Shown piece by piece: positions 44,644-53,344 of a stretch of DNA of 64,000 nucleotides. Below the pieces are notes generated by a model, which was given only the letters and a program-made list of their open reading frames with translations, made no database searches and had not been told where the DNA came from. The position numbers were made by a program, and so were the translations under genes. The first letter of the stretch is position 1, and the number at the start of each line of letters is the position of its first letter. This DNA is from an uncultured Clostridia bacterium (GTDB taxonomy: Bacteria > Bacillota > Clostridia > Christensenellales > Borkfalkiaceae), in NCBI GenBank assembly GCA_930990665.1, contig CAKNQN010000002.1, positions 1 to 64,000 of the forward strand, in the 5' to 3' direction.

Positions 44644-45144
44644 ATGAAAAGATGTGTATTTGCGGGTACGTTCGACCCGCCCACGCTGGGGCATGAGGAC
44701 ATCGTGCTCAAGTGCCTGGACTTATTTGACGAGGTGATCGTGGCGATCCTGATCAACCCGAACAAGCGTCCGCTCTTTTCGGAGGAGGCGCGGCTTGCCA
44801 TGCTGCGCAAGGTGTTTGCGAAATACCCGAACGTGCGTGTGCTCTCTTACGACGGGCTGACGGTCGACCTGTTGAAGCGGGAGGGGGCAAAATTCTATGT
44901 GCGGGGGATCCGCAACGGCACCGACTACGACTACGAAGCGCAGCTGAATTACATCAACATGGACATGTACGAGGGGATGAGCACCGTCTTTCTGCCCACG
45001 CGGCAGGAGTATCTGCACATCAGTTCCACGCTGGTAAAGGACGCATTGCGGTTCGGGAAGAATGTGGATAAATATGTACCGAAAGAGATCTGGGGGGATT
45101 TGAAGAAATACATCGAAGAGGCGAAGAAAGATGTTCATTCGTGA
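44644..45144 (+). CDS. coaD: Phosphopantetheine adenylyltransferase
   Basis: CoaD makes dephospho-CoA from 4'-phosphopantetheine and ATP. The nucleotidyltransferase motif is GTFDPPTLGHEDI (T/HxGH as TLGH); RGIRNGTDYDYEAQLNYIN and the late EYLHISSTLVKD segment (ISS-type) are conserved. 166 residues match the family. GAGGGAGGAACG precedes the ATG. It overlaps the DAHP synthase gene by 14 bases. Confidence 0.94.
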   Translation: MKRCVFAGTFDPPTLGHEDIVLKCLDLFDEVIVAILINPNKRPLFSEEARLAMLRKVFAKYPNVRVLSYDGLTVDLLKREGAKFYVRGIRNGTDYDYEAQLNYINMDMYEGMSTVFLPTRQEYLHISSTLVKDALRFGKNVDKYVPKEIWGDLKKYIEEAKKDVHS

Positions 45145-46156
45145 AGAATTGATCCCTTCTGCGGAAGAGATACTGGCGCGGGTCCCGCTGCCGGAAGAGC
45201 TGAAAAAGATCAAGCAGGAGCGGGACAAGCTGGCATCGGAGGTGATCCGCGGCGAAACGGACAAGATTTTGCTGATCGTGGGTCCGTGTTCCGCGCATGA
45301 GAGCAAACCGGTGCTGGATTATGTGGAGAGGCTTGGAAAGCTGAACGACCGGGTCAAGGACAAGATCGTCATCGTCCCGCGCATCTATACGAACAAACCC
45401 CGCACGAAGGGGGTGGGGTATAAGGGAATGTTTACCCAGCCCGACCCGCGCAAGCGTGAGGACATCCTCAAAGGCATACTTACGATTCGTCGCCTGCACA
45501 TCGACGCCATCGGCGCGAGCGGACTTTCTTCGGCGGACGAGATGTTGTATCCCGAAAACTACGCGTATATGGAGGATCTTCTCACCTATATTGCCATCGG
45601 TGCGCGTTCGAGCGAAAACCAGATGCACCGACTTGTGGCGAGCGGTATTTCCCTGCCGGTCGGCATCAAAAATCCGATGAGCGGTTCGGTGCCGGTCCTC
45701 ATCAATTCCATCTATGCCGCGCAGAGCGGCGGACAGGTGTTCAAGTATCAGAACTGGCAGGTGCGGACCACGGGCAACGAGCTTGCCCATGCGGTGCTGC
45801 GCGGGGCGGTCGACGGGTACGGCAACGACATCCCGAATTTCCATTATGAAACGGTGATGAAGGTCGTGGAAGGTTATTCCAAGACGGGTCTGAAGAATCC
45901 GGCGATCATCATCGACACCAACCATTCCAACTCGGGCAAACAGTATAAGCAGCAGATCCGCATCGTGGAGGAGGTGCTGAACAACCGCCTTTACGACAAA
46001 GATTTCAAGAAATACGTGAAGGGATTCATGATCGAGAGTTTTATCGAGGAAGGCTGTCAGAAAGAGGACGTCGTCTACGGAAAATCCATCACCGACCCTT
46101 GTCTTGGATGGGAAGACACGCAGCGGCTGATCCTGGATATCGCGGACAAATTGTGA
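45131..46156 (+). CDS. 3-deoxy-7-phosphoheptulonate synthase (class I)
   Basis: This enzyme condenses PEP and erythrose-4-phosphate, the first step of aromatic amino acid synthesis. The AroF/G/H pattern is clear: LLIVGPCSAHE, VPRIYTNKPRTKGVGYKG, GASGLSSADEMLYPEN, IGARSSENQMHR, GIKNPMSGSV, DTNHSNSGKQYKQQ and GFMIESFIEEGCQ. It is followed seven bases later by prephenate dehydratase, giving a small aromatic module inside the rsmD-coaD-ylbJ neighbourhood. Confidence 0.93.
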   Translation: MFIREELIPSAEEILARVPLPEELKKIKQERDKLASEVIRGETDKILLIVGPCSAHESKPVLDYVERLGKLNDRVKDKIVIVPRIYTNKPRTKGVGYKGMFTQPDPRKREDILKGILTIRRLHIDAIGASGLSSADEMLYPENYAYMEDLLTYIAIGARSSENQMHRLVASGISLPVGIKNPMSGSVPVLINSIYAAQSGGQVFKYQNWQVRTTGNELAHAVLRGAVDGYGNDIPNFHYETVMKVVEGYSKTGLKNPAIIIDTNHSNSGKQYKQQIRIVEEVLNNRLYDKDFKKYVKGFMIESFIEEGCQKEDVVYGKSITDPCLGWEDTQRLILDIADKL

Positions 46157-46163
46157 GGCAGGT

Positions 46164-46991
46164 ATGGACGAACAGGGCAAGGTGCCGTCGGCGCGCGTAA
46201 GTTATCTCGGGCCGGAGGGCAGTTATTCATCGGTGGCGGCGTTGCGCTTTTTCCCGGAGGAAGAGGTGCATGGTCTGCCCTGCAACAGCTTTTATGAGGC
46301 GGTACAGCGTCTGATCGCGGGAGAGGCGGATTATGCCGTTTTGCCCGTCGAAAACACCTTGCAGGGCGCCGTCACGCAGAGCCTGGATCTCCTTTACGGC
46401 AGTGCGGGCATCTGCGCGGTGCGGGAGTATGTACTTCGGATCGATCATCGCCTGATCGCAAGGGAAGGAACGCGGCTTTGCGACGTGCGCCGGGTTTTTT
46501 CGCACGAACAGGCGATCATGCAGTGCGGAAAATTTCTTTCGCGCGAACTTCCGCGGGTGCAGATCGTCTATACCCAGTCCACGGCGCAAAGCATGGAGCG
46601 CATCGAAAGCGCAGGTGACGCCGGTATCGTGGGTTCGCATGTGGATAAGCCGGGGTATGCGTTCATCGGCGGGAACATCGCGGACGAACAGAAAAATTTT
46701 ACCCATTTTCTCCTCGTTGAGCGCGAGGGAAAGCGGCCCGCTCACAGCGAAAAGATCTACTTTGCCGCTACCTGCCCGCACGAACCGGGCGCGCTTCTTA
46801 AAATGCTGCAGATCCTCGCGGTGTACGACCTGAACATGACCAGGATCGAATCGCGCCCCATCAAAAACTCACCGGGCGAATATTGTTTTTTTATCGAATT
46901 TTCCGGCGACATTGCCGATAAAAACGTGCGTGCGGCGCTCAGCCGTCTGGAAGAATATACCAAAAATTTTAAGCTTCTCGGCTGCTACTGA
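46164..46991 (+). CDS. pheA: Prephenate dehydratase with ACT domain
   Basis: The enzyme converts prephenate to phenylpyruvate in phenylalanine synthesis. The catalytic domain (about 10-185) includes YLGPEGSYSSVAAL, VLPVENTLQGAV, the HEQAIMQC segment and the TQSTAQSM motif. The ACT regulatory domain (about 195-275) carries EPGALLKMLQIL and the phenylalanine-binding ESRP. No chorismate mutase domain is fused. It is coupled to the DAHP synthase gene. The 248 bases after it contain no gene. Confidence 0.93.
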   Translation: MDEQGKVPSARVSYLGPEGSYSSVAALRFFPEEEVHGLPCNSFYEAVQRLIAGEADYAVLPVENTLQGAVTQSLDLLYGSAGICAVREYVLRIDHRLIAREGTRLCDVRRVFSHEQAIMQCGKFLSRELPRVQIVYTQSTAQSMERIESAGDAGIVGSHVDKPGYAFIGGNIADEQKNFTHFLLVEREGKRPAHSEKIYFAATCPHEPGALLKMLQILAVYDLNMTRIESRPIKNSPGEYCFFIEFSGDIADKNVRAALSRLEEYTKNFKLLGCY

Positions 46992-47239
46992 GCGCGCTTC
47001 GCGCGCAGTTTCTTCGCGCCGCAGCTGTATTTCTCCGCGTGTTCCCGCGCAAAGATTTTTGCATCCCACGCGGTCATTCTTTCACCCTATCCGCCCGCAT
47101 CTTGTGGAGCCGCATCGATTTTGTTCCGCACTTCTGCGCGATGTTTTGAGCTGCGGCGCGCCGATTGACTCCGCGCGTTGTACACTTTTTGCATTTCGCG
47201 CATTGATATTTTGTCTGCTGTATTTGCGCTGCAACAAGA

Positions 47240-48205
47240 TCATAGCAGTGCGCAGAGAGCGAGGCAGATCCCGAAAGCGGCGAGCGCCTGCAATAACTTG
47301 ATCCCGATAAAAAAGGCGGCGTTTACGCCCGCTTTTTTCAAAAATGTGAGCTGTTGCGCGAGGATGCAGGCGCCTCCGAAAGTGACGATAAAGGCTGCGG
47401 CGGGCAGAGCGAGGGTACTTCCGCTCGAAGCGAGGAGGGCGCAGCCCCGGGTCGCTTCCAGGAGCCCGGCGACGAGCGCATGGGCGCCCGCATCTCCCAG
47501 CAACGGAGAAAAGAGGGCGCAGAGGGGGGCGGTCGCATGCAAGTCGTCTGCGGCGCGGCCGAGAACGGAAAAGAGCGCGATACATCCGCCCACCGTGAGG
47601 ATGGAGAAAATGGCGCCCTGCACACTCTTCCCGAACACATCTTCCTCCCTTGGCGTTGACTGCAAAGCGGGCGTTTCCGGCAGTCGCGGCAGGAAAGGGA
47701 GAAGCACGAGATAGACGATGAGAACGCCGAGCAGGTGCGAGGCGAGAAGGATCCCGCCCGCGCGCATATCTTGAAACATGGCGCCGCCCACGCTTCCCAG
47801 CAGGAACATCGGCCCGGAGGTGGAGCAGAGCAGACTCACCCTCGCCGCAGCTTTGCTGTCGAGGGCGCCCTGTGCTTGTAAGTCGGCGATCGTCCTAGCT
47901 CCCACCGGGTAACCGGAGAGCACGCTCAATAAAAAGCAGTAGGCGGCGCAGCCGGGAAGTTTAACTTTTCGGGCAGCTGGCGATAATCGAGCGGACAGCT
48001 TATCTGCGGCTCCCATCTTTGTGAGCATTGAGGTAAGCACGAAATAGGGGAACAGAGCGGGCAATACGGCGCCTGCCCAGAGGGTGATCCCCTGCATGCA
48101 GGCTGCGGAGTATTGCTGCGGCCGCAGGGCGAGCAGGAAGAGAAGGCATCCCGTCACGGCCGGAAACGCCAGGCGCGCGGCCGCCGTTTTTTTTACATAC
48201 ACCAT
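47240..48205 (-). CDS. ylbJ: Sporulation integral membrane protein YlbJ
   Basis: YlbJ is a polytopic membrane protein needed for spore cortex or coat completion in Bacillus. The 321-residue protein has about eight helices and the nucleoside-recognition-like signatures LPALFPYFVLTSML, LLSVLSGYPVGARTIADL and STSGPMFLLGSVG. It lies next to a patatin-like gene and near coaD and rsmD, as in B. subtilis, but here it is on the opposite strand. The start is 31 bases from the divergent patatin gene. Confidence 0.85.
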   Translation of the reverse strand: MVYVKKTAAARLAFPAVTGCLLFLLALRPQQYSAACMQGITLWAGAVLPALFPYFVLTSMLTKMGAADKLSARLSPAARKVKLPGCAAYCFLLSVLSGYPVGARTIADLQAQGALDSKAAARVSLLCSTSGPMFLLGSVGGAMFQDMRAGGILLASHLLGVLIVYLVLLPFLPRLPETPALQSTPREEDVFGKSVQGAIFSILTVGGCIALFSVLGRAADDLHATAPLCALFSPLLGDAGAHALVAGLLEATRGCALLASSGSTLALPAAAFIVTFGGACILAQQLTFLKKAGVNAAFFIGIKLLQALAAFGICLALCALL

Positions 48206-48236
48206 ATACTATACATACGGCAACGGAGCGATCATT

Positions 48237-49022
48237 ATGAAAAAACTTGGTCTTGCACTCGGCGCGGGCGGCGCCCGCGGGGTAGCGCACATCGGATTTT
48301 TACAGGCATTGGACGAGGAAGGTATTCGCCCGGATTTTATTTCCGGCTCGTCGATGGGCAGTATCGTGGGGGCGTGCTATGCGAAAGGCATGACTCCCGA
48401 GCAGATGCGGGAGATCTGCCGCCAGCTGAAGGCGGGCGACATCGTCAACGTGGGTCTTTCCCTCACAAAGCCCGGGCTCATGAAGTGGACGAAGGTGCGG
48501 AAAATGATGTCGGAATATCTTGAAAACTGTGAATTTTCCGATCTTCCCATACCTTTCTGCTGTGTTGCGGTGGACGTGAAGAAAGCAAAGCTTGTCACCT
48601 TCCGCGAGGGGAGCGTGGTGGATGCGATCCTCGCGTCCAGTTCTATTCCCACGGTATTCCGTCCGGTCGAGAAGGACGGCATGCAGCTAGTAGACGGCGG
48701 CGTTCTCTGCCGTGTTCCCGCGCCGCAGGTGAAGGAGATGGGGGCGGACGTCGTGGTGGCGGTCGACGTGCTCGGCGCCTGCGAAGAATCGGAAGAGGTT
48801 TCGGGCCTTTTGTCCATGATCATGCGCGTCTACGACATCATGGATGCCGACCGCACCGCGCGCGACAAGCGCGATTACGGAAAGATGGTAGACCTGTGGC
48901 TGGAACCGGATCTCGGCGAGGCGAGCCAGTATCGCGTGAAATACCGTGAAGAGGCGTACGACGCGGGGTACAAATGCGGCAAAGAGAATGCCAAAAAGAT
49001 CCGCGCTCTCTTGCGCGGCTGA
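48237..49022 (+). CDS. Patatin-like phospholipase (YlbK type)
   Basis: This 261-residue lipid acyl hydrolase has the patatin oxyanion motif GAGGARGVAHIGFL, the nucleophile elbow GSSMGSIVGA and the catalytic Asp in the VDGGVLCRVPA motif (DGG). It lacks a signal peptide. Its B. subtilis counterpart ylbK sits beside ylbJ, supporting the assignment to that conserved neighbourhood. Substrates are probably membrane phospholipids. Confidence 0.88.
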   Translation: MKKLGLALGAGGARGVAHIGFLQALDEEGIRPDFISGSSMGSIVGACYAKGMTPEQMREICRQLKAGDIVNVGLSLTKPGLMKWTKVRKMMSEYLENCEFSDLPIPFCCVAVDVKKAKLVTFREGSVVDAILASSSIPTVFRPVEKDGMQLVDGGVLCRVPAPQVKEMGADVVVAVDVLGACEESEEVSGLLSMIMRVYDIMDADRTARDKRDYGKMVDLWLEPDLGEASQYRVKYREEAYDAGYKCGKENAKKIRALLRG

Positions 49023-49087
49023 TCGTATTTTTGTGGTACGTATTCCTGTTTTCGCGTACACGGGTCAGATATTTACGGGAGAAGGAA

Positions 49088-50413
49088 ATGGATCTGTTTG
49101 ATCTGAACAACAACGAATATGACGCGAAGCCGCTGGCGGACAGGATGCGGCCGAACAATCTCGACGAGTTTGTCGGGCAGGAACACATTGTGGCGGAGGG
49201 GAGTCTTCTGCGGCGGGCGATCAAGCTTGACAGGCTCGGCAGCTGTATTTTCTGGGGGCCGCCCGGCTGCGGAAAGACGACGCTTGCGCACATCGTCGCG
49301 CAGACGACGCACGGCAATTTTATCAAGCTGAACGCGGTACAGAGCGGCGTAGCGGACGTAAAGAGGGCGGTCGACGAGGCAAAAAATTCCCTTCGTCTGT
49401 ACAACAAAAAGACCTATCTTCTGCTCGACGAATGTCACCGCTTCAATAAGACGCAGTCGGACTCTCTTCTTCCGGCGATCGAAGCAGGCACGATCCTGTT
49501 CATTGGCTCCACGACGGAAAACCCGTACGCATCGATGACGCCCGCCATTGTTTCGCGCTGCCGCATCTTTGAGTTCCGACGTCTTTCGGATGCCGATATC
49601 GAAGGGGCGCTGCGGGGTGCGCTCACCTCGCGCAAAGGTCTGGCGGCGTACAAAGCGCAGGTGGACGACGAGGCGATAAGGCATATAGCCAGGACAGCGG
49701 CGGGGGATCTTCGCACGGCATACAACGCGCTGGAGCTTGCGGTCCTCACGACGCCTCCGCAGGCAGACGGAAAGGTGCACGTCACCCTGTCGGATGCGGA
49801 GCAGTCCATCCAGCGCAAGGCGCTTTCTTATAATGAAGATACCTATTACGACATGCTTTCCGCCTTTTGCAAGAGCCTTCGCGGGAGCGATTCGGATGCG
49901 GCGCTGTACTATGCCTTTCGGCTGATCGAAGGGGGATGCGACCCGATGGTCATTCTGCGCCGCCTCGTCGTGCACGCGAGCGAGGATGTGGGCATGGCGG
50001 ATCCGAACGCGCTGGTCGTGGCCTCATCGGCGATGTACGTCTTTGAAAAGACGGGCGCGCCCGAAGGCCTGATACCCCTTTCCAACGCGATCGTGTATGT
50101 CTGCGAGGCGGAAAAATCCAATTCTGTGATCGTCGCGATGGAGGAGGCCAGGCGCGCCGCGCGCGAAGTGCGCGACGACAATATCCCGCCCTATCTCAAA
50201 GACAACTCTTTCGGCAGTCGGGAGGACAAGGCGCAAAGTGCGCGGTACAAATATCCGCACGATTATGGCGGTTGGGTAAAGCAGCAGTATCTGCCCGATT
50301 CGCTCAAAGACGAAGTCTTTTACCGCCCGCTTTCCAGAGGTTATGAAAAGACGGTCGCCGAGATTCGCCGCCGCAAGGGCATGACGGATAACAGCGGGAA
50401 AGATCAGAATTGA
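49088..50413 (+). CDS. rarA: Replication-associated recombination protein RarA (MgsA)
   Basis: RarA is an AAA+ ATPase of the clamp-loader group that acts at stalled replication forks. The N-terminus PLADRMRPNNLDEFVGQEHI, Walker A WGPPGCGKTT, Walker B LLLDECHRF, sensor ENPYASMTPAIVSRCRIFEF and the C-terminal tetramerisation region ending YKYPHDYGGWVKQQYLPD are all typical. 441 residues fit the family. GGGAGAAGG precedes the ATG. Confidence 0.93.
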   Translation: MDLFDLNNNEYDAKPLADRMRPNNLDEFVGQEHIVAEGSLLRRAIKLDRLGSCIFWGPPGCGKTTLAHIVAQTTHGNFIKLNAVQSGVADVKRAVDEAKNSLRLYNKKTYLLLDECHRFNKTQSDSLLPAIEAGTILFIGSTTENPYASMTPAIVSRCRIFEFRRLSDADIEGALRGALTSRKGLAAYKAQVDDEAIRHIARTAAGDLRTAYNALELAVLTTPPQADGKVHVTLSDAEQSIQRKALSYNEDTYYDMLSAFCKSLRGSDSDAALYYAFRLIEGGCDPMVILRRLVVHASEDVGMADPNALVVASSAMYVFEKTGAPEGLIPLSNAIVYVCEAEKSNSVIVAMEEARRAAREVRDDNIPPYLKDNSFGSREDKAQSARYKYPHDYGGWVKQQYLPDSLKDEVFYRPLSRGYEKTVAEIRRRKGMTDNSGKDQN

Positions 50414-50477
50414 TTTTGTGGGGGCGGCATTGTACATGCAAATGTCCGGGCCTGGAAATCCAGAAAAGACAATACAA

Positions 50478-50534
50478 AGGCATCCCGTTTCTAAACGGGA
50501 TACGGTAAACCAGCATCGCTTATGATGGATGCCT
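50478..50534 (+). ncRNA. Possible structured leader upstream of uppP
   Basis: AGGCATC (50478-50484) and GATGCCT (50528-50534) could close a structure that contains one hairpin with stem CCCGTTT / AAACGGG and a second with CATC / GATG. It lies in the 230-base gap between rarA and uppP. It matches no riboswitch class I can name, and the pairing was found by eye only. Confidence 0.3.
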
Positions 50535-50644
50535 ATTTTCGGTGAAGTCGTCCGGAGGGGGTATAGAAAGGAAAAGCATGGGTTCATATCCGGTGTTTCC
50601 GCGGCATATAGTAATTAGCAGCGAAGGTACAAGCGGGAGGGGAT

Positions 50645-51427
50645 ATGGAGGTCTGGAAAGCCGCGGTTTTGGGTTTGGTGCAGGGCATCACCGAATTTCT
50701 GCCCGTCTCGTCGAGCGGACATCTTCTGCTCTTTGAGCGTATGCTCGGCGTCGAAACGGGCGGAGCGGATATGTTTCTCGGGATCATGTTGCACGCCGGC
50801 ACACTGATCGCCGTGCTTTTCTTTTACGCGCCGCAGCTGATCGGGATGCTGAAAGGCGATCGTCGGCAGATAGGGTATCTTCTCTTGGCCACGATTCCGG
50901 CCGCCCTTGTCGGCGTCTTTCTGGGAGATGCGGTGGATAGGCTGTTTTTCGGCGGAAGGTGGCTTTGGCTGTTTTTTGCGCTCACCGCCCTTCTGCTCTT
51001 CGCGAGCGAACGCTATTCGCGGCGGCCGCACGTATTCCGCCCGCTCGGCGTCAAAAATGCGGCGGCCGTCGGTTTTGCGCAGGCGCTGGCGGTGATCCCG
51101 GGCCTGTCGCGCAGCGGCACCACGCTCGCCGCAGGCATTTTTTGCGGCCTGGAACGGGAAAGGGCGGCAGACTTTTCGTTTCTTCTGAGCATCCCCGTCA
51201 TAGCGGGCGCACTGCTTGTAGAAGGTTTCAAAGCCTTTACGGGCGAAAATTACATGGCGGCGATCTCCTGGCAGGGCCTTCTGGCAGGCACCGCTTGTGC
51301 GGCGGTGAGCGGACTTGCCGCTCTGTGGCTGTTGCGCAAGGTCGTCCGGCAGGGGAAACTGTATCCTTTCGCGATCTATCTTCTGGTGCTGTCCGCTATT
51401 TTGGCGGCTTCGCAGATTTTTTTCTGA
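50645..51427 (+). CDS. uppP: Undecaprenyl-diphosphatase UppP (BacA)
   Basis: UppP dephosphorylates undecaprenyl pyrophosphate to recycle the lipid carrier of cell wall synthesis, and it raises bacitracin resistance. The first catalytic motif is GLVQGITEFLPVSSSGHL and the second is IPGLSRSGTTLAAGIFCGLERERAADFSF. The 260-residue protein has about eight helices. GGGAGGGG precedes the ATG. No bacitracin-type sensor system is adjacent. Confidence 0.95.
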   Translation: MEVWKAAVLGLVQGITEFLPVSSSGHLLLFERMLGVETGGADMFLGIMLHAGTLIAVLFFYAPQLIGMLKGDRRQIGYLLLATIPAALVGVFLGDAVDRLFFGGRWLWLFFALTALLLFASERYSRRPHVFRPLGVKNAAAVGFAQALAVIPGLSRSGTTLAAGIFCGLERERAADFSFLLSIPVIAGALLVEGFKAFTGENYMAAISWQGLLAGTACAAVSGLAALWLLRKVVRQGKLYPFAIYLLVLSAILAASQIFF

Positions 51428-51637
51428 TGAAGCGCCTCTTTCATACCCCGGCTTCCTGCTTTTTCGTCGGATTGAAAAGCTCTGTTGTCCTCGCAGAACT
51501 ATTTTAAGCGGAATACGCCCCATTCACGACCTGACCTTTCTCTTTTTTTCTTATCGTCACGTAAATTTTTCTGAATGGCGTATAAGATCTGTCGTTTGCG
51601 CGCAAACTGGAAGTATTCTCATAAGGAGGAACACAAC

Positions 51638-51787
51638 ATGAGATTGAATTCCGGTGATACGGCGCCGAAAACGGCGACCTACAAAGTGATCGGCCCCGAC
51701 GGCCGTGTGATGGGCAGCGTTTATATGCGCGAAGGAGAAACGCTTCCTCCCACGCAGCAGAGCGGCTGCCATTACGAAATGGAATAA
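51638..51787 (+). CDS. Small conserved-looking protein (49 residues)
   Basis: A strong AAGGAGGA site precedes this short gene, which has its own terminator. The product reads GDTAPKTATYKVIGPDGRV followed by a GETLPPTQQSGCHYE end. This resembles a class of ~50-60 residue proteins with a beta-strand-rich core and a PPT..G..Y ending found in Firmicutes; I know no function. One cysteine is near the C-terminus. Cytoplasmic by sequence. Confidence 0.7.
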   Translation: MRLNSGDTAPKTATYKVIGPDGRVMGSVYMREGETLPPTQQSGCHYEME

Positions 51788-51794
51788 AAAAGGA

Positions 51795-51827
51795 AACAGC
51801 GGCGGCTTCCTGGAAGCCGCCGCTGTT
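51795..51827. terminator. Hairpin after the 49-residue gene
   Basis: A 16-bp inverted repeat AACAGCGGCGGCTTCC / complement is followed by CTATATTTT. It may also serve the convergent amino acid kinase gene. Confidence 0.75.
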
Positions 51828-51904
51828 CTATATTTTCGACAAGAAAGATGCGGACTCTCTGCCCGCGCATTGTCAAAAAACCGCAAAAAGAGGGGTGTTA
51901 GGGG

Positions 51905-52726
51905 TCAGCGGATCTGCACGATGGTGCACTCCGCGTCGCCGGAGAGGATGCTGCGGATGGGGTACTTTGCATTGGCGATGTACACGGTCGTGCCCTGGGC
52001 GGCGGCCTGTTTGATGTACTCGAGTTTGGCTTTTGCGCCGTTTGCGCCTTTGCGGGAAGCTCCCTCGCAGTATTTTTTGTAATTTTCGATGTTTTCCACC
52101 AATTCGTAAGCGTCCTTTCCCGTGATCTCGCGGATGAGGGTAGAAGGGTCTTTCGGGTCGGTGTAGATGCCGTTCACGCTGGTCAGGATAAGAAGGGTAC
52201 GGGCGCGTACAAGGCAGGCCACGAGGGACGCGGTCTCGTCGTTGTCGATGCATTCATGCACTTCCTGCTGAGAGCGCGCGAGCTCCGCCAGCTCCAGCCT
52301 TCTGTTTTCCGATTCGGATACGGCGTCGTTGTAGTTGATGATGGGGATGGCGTTCTGTTCCTTGCAGCGCAGCAAAAGTTTCCGGATGTGTTCGCGTTTG
52401 ACGGGGTCGTTGAAATGGTGGTGCTCGACGAGGATCTGCCGAACGGAATAGCGGCTGTCGATAAACTGGCGGTAGGTCTGCATGAGGATGGCCTGTCCCT
52501 GGGCGGAGTAATCGGTCTTGGACTCTTCGCAGTCGGGCAGTTCTTTGCCGGTACGGATGCGGTAATCCAGCCTTCCGATCTCGGTGGCGCCGCTCGTCAC
52601 CCAGATCCAGCCGGGTTTGAGTTCGCGCGAGATACGCGCCACGCGGGTGTAGTCGATCATATTGTCCTGCTTGTCGATGAGCGCCATCGAACCGATTTTG
52701 CCCACAAGCTCAGCATCAAACTTCAT
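51905..52726 (-). CDS. Glutamate 5-kinase-like amino acid kinase
   Basis: This 273-residue protein belongs to the amino acid kinase family. KIGSMALID is the N-terminal phosphate-binding strand, VTSGATEIGR corresponds to the VSSGAIGAG of ProB, and NDETASLVACLVRARTLLILTSVNGIYTDP matches the ProB substrate and nucleotide segment. The spacing before VTSGA is shorter than in ProB. No PUA domain or proA gene is present, so its substrate may not be glutamate. A promoter (TTGATT 52828-52823, TATAAT 52805-52800, 17-base spacer, minus strand) precedes it. Confidence 0.7.
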   Translation of the reverse strand: MKFDAELVGKIGSMALIDKQDNMIDYTRVARISRELKPGWIWVTSGATEIGRLDYRIRTGKELPDCEESKTDYSAQGQAILMQTYRQFIDSRYSVRQILVEHHHFNDPVKREHIRKLLLRCKEQNAIPIINYNDAVSESENRRLELAELARSQQEVHECIDNDETASLVACLVRARTLLILTSVNGIYTDPKDPSTLIREITGKDAYELVENIENYKKYCEGASRKGANGAKAKLEYIKQAAAQGTTVYIANAKYPIRSILSGDAECTIVQIR

Positions 52727-52799
52727 AATTCTCCGTTTGCCGAATAAAAATTTGCCGCAATGCGCATACTTTTCGGCAGATCATGCTTCTCTTTCCATT

Positions 52800-52828
52800 A
52801 TTATAAAGGTTTGCGGGGCAAAAATCAA
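52800..52828 (-). promoter_or_regulatory. Promoter of the amino acid kinase gene
   Basis: TTGATT and TATAAT with 17-base spacing on the minus strand, located 74 bases upstream of the start codon. Confidence 0.65.
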
Positions 52829-52840
52829 CCGAATTGCGAT

Positions 52841-53269
52841 ATGAAAATACGAAACACTCTTTTGCGCGGTGCGATTTGCGCCGTTATGACAGCCATTCTG
52901 CTCAGTTTTTGTGCCTGCAACGCGCAGGAACTCTCTTCTTTGCGCACTTTTGCCTCCCCGCAGGTGGGCGCATATGAATGCACCTATGCGAAGTTCGGGC
53001 GGCGCGACGTCTTCGAAGATTTTCGCGAGATCACGCTGACGCTGGAAAGCGGCGGCGCATTCACGCTGTCGGCGGTGCGGAAAACGGGTAAGGTAGAGAA
53101 GGCGCGAGGAAAATACGAGTACGACGACGAGAGCGAGACGCTGTACTTTCTTTTGCAGACAGGCCGCACCTTACACCGCCGCGCGTGCGTCGTGCAGAAC
53201 GGGAAGTTTGTCTTTTCGGAAACCTTTGCGGGCATACCGCTCGTTCTGAAATTTCAGGCAAAGATATAA
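52841..53269 (+). CDS. Small putative lipoprotein of unknown function
   Basis: This 142-residue protein has a signal peptide (basic MKIRNTLLR, hydrophobic core) and a lipobox-like SFCAC with Cys26 as the probable lipid site. The mature part alternates beta-strand segments (REITLTLESGGAFTLSAV, GKYEYDDESETLYFLLQTG), resembling small lipocalin-like or DUF-type surface proteins. The ribosome site is weak. The gene sits in a divergent gap whose only clear promoter faces the other way, so expression is uncertain. Confidence 0.65.
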   Translation: MKIRNTLLRGAICAVMTAILLSFCACNAQELSSLRTFASPQVGAYECTYAKFGRRDVFEDFREITLTLESGGAFTLSAVRKTGKVEKARGKYEYDDESETLYFLLQTGRTLHRRACVVQNGKFVFSETFAGIPLVLKFQAKI

Positions 53270-53273
53270 AAAG

Positions 53274-53304
53274 AGCCGCCCGCCGTATTCCACGGCGGGC
53301 GGCT
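53274..53304 (-). terminator. Terminator of the pgm-tkt operon
   Basis: A 13-bp stem (53274-53286 with 53292-53304) and loop ATTCC are followed on the minus strand by CTTTTTAT. Confidence 0.85.
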
Positions 53305-53344
53305 GTCACACTATGCAGAAGGACTGCATGCCCGATACGAAAAG

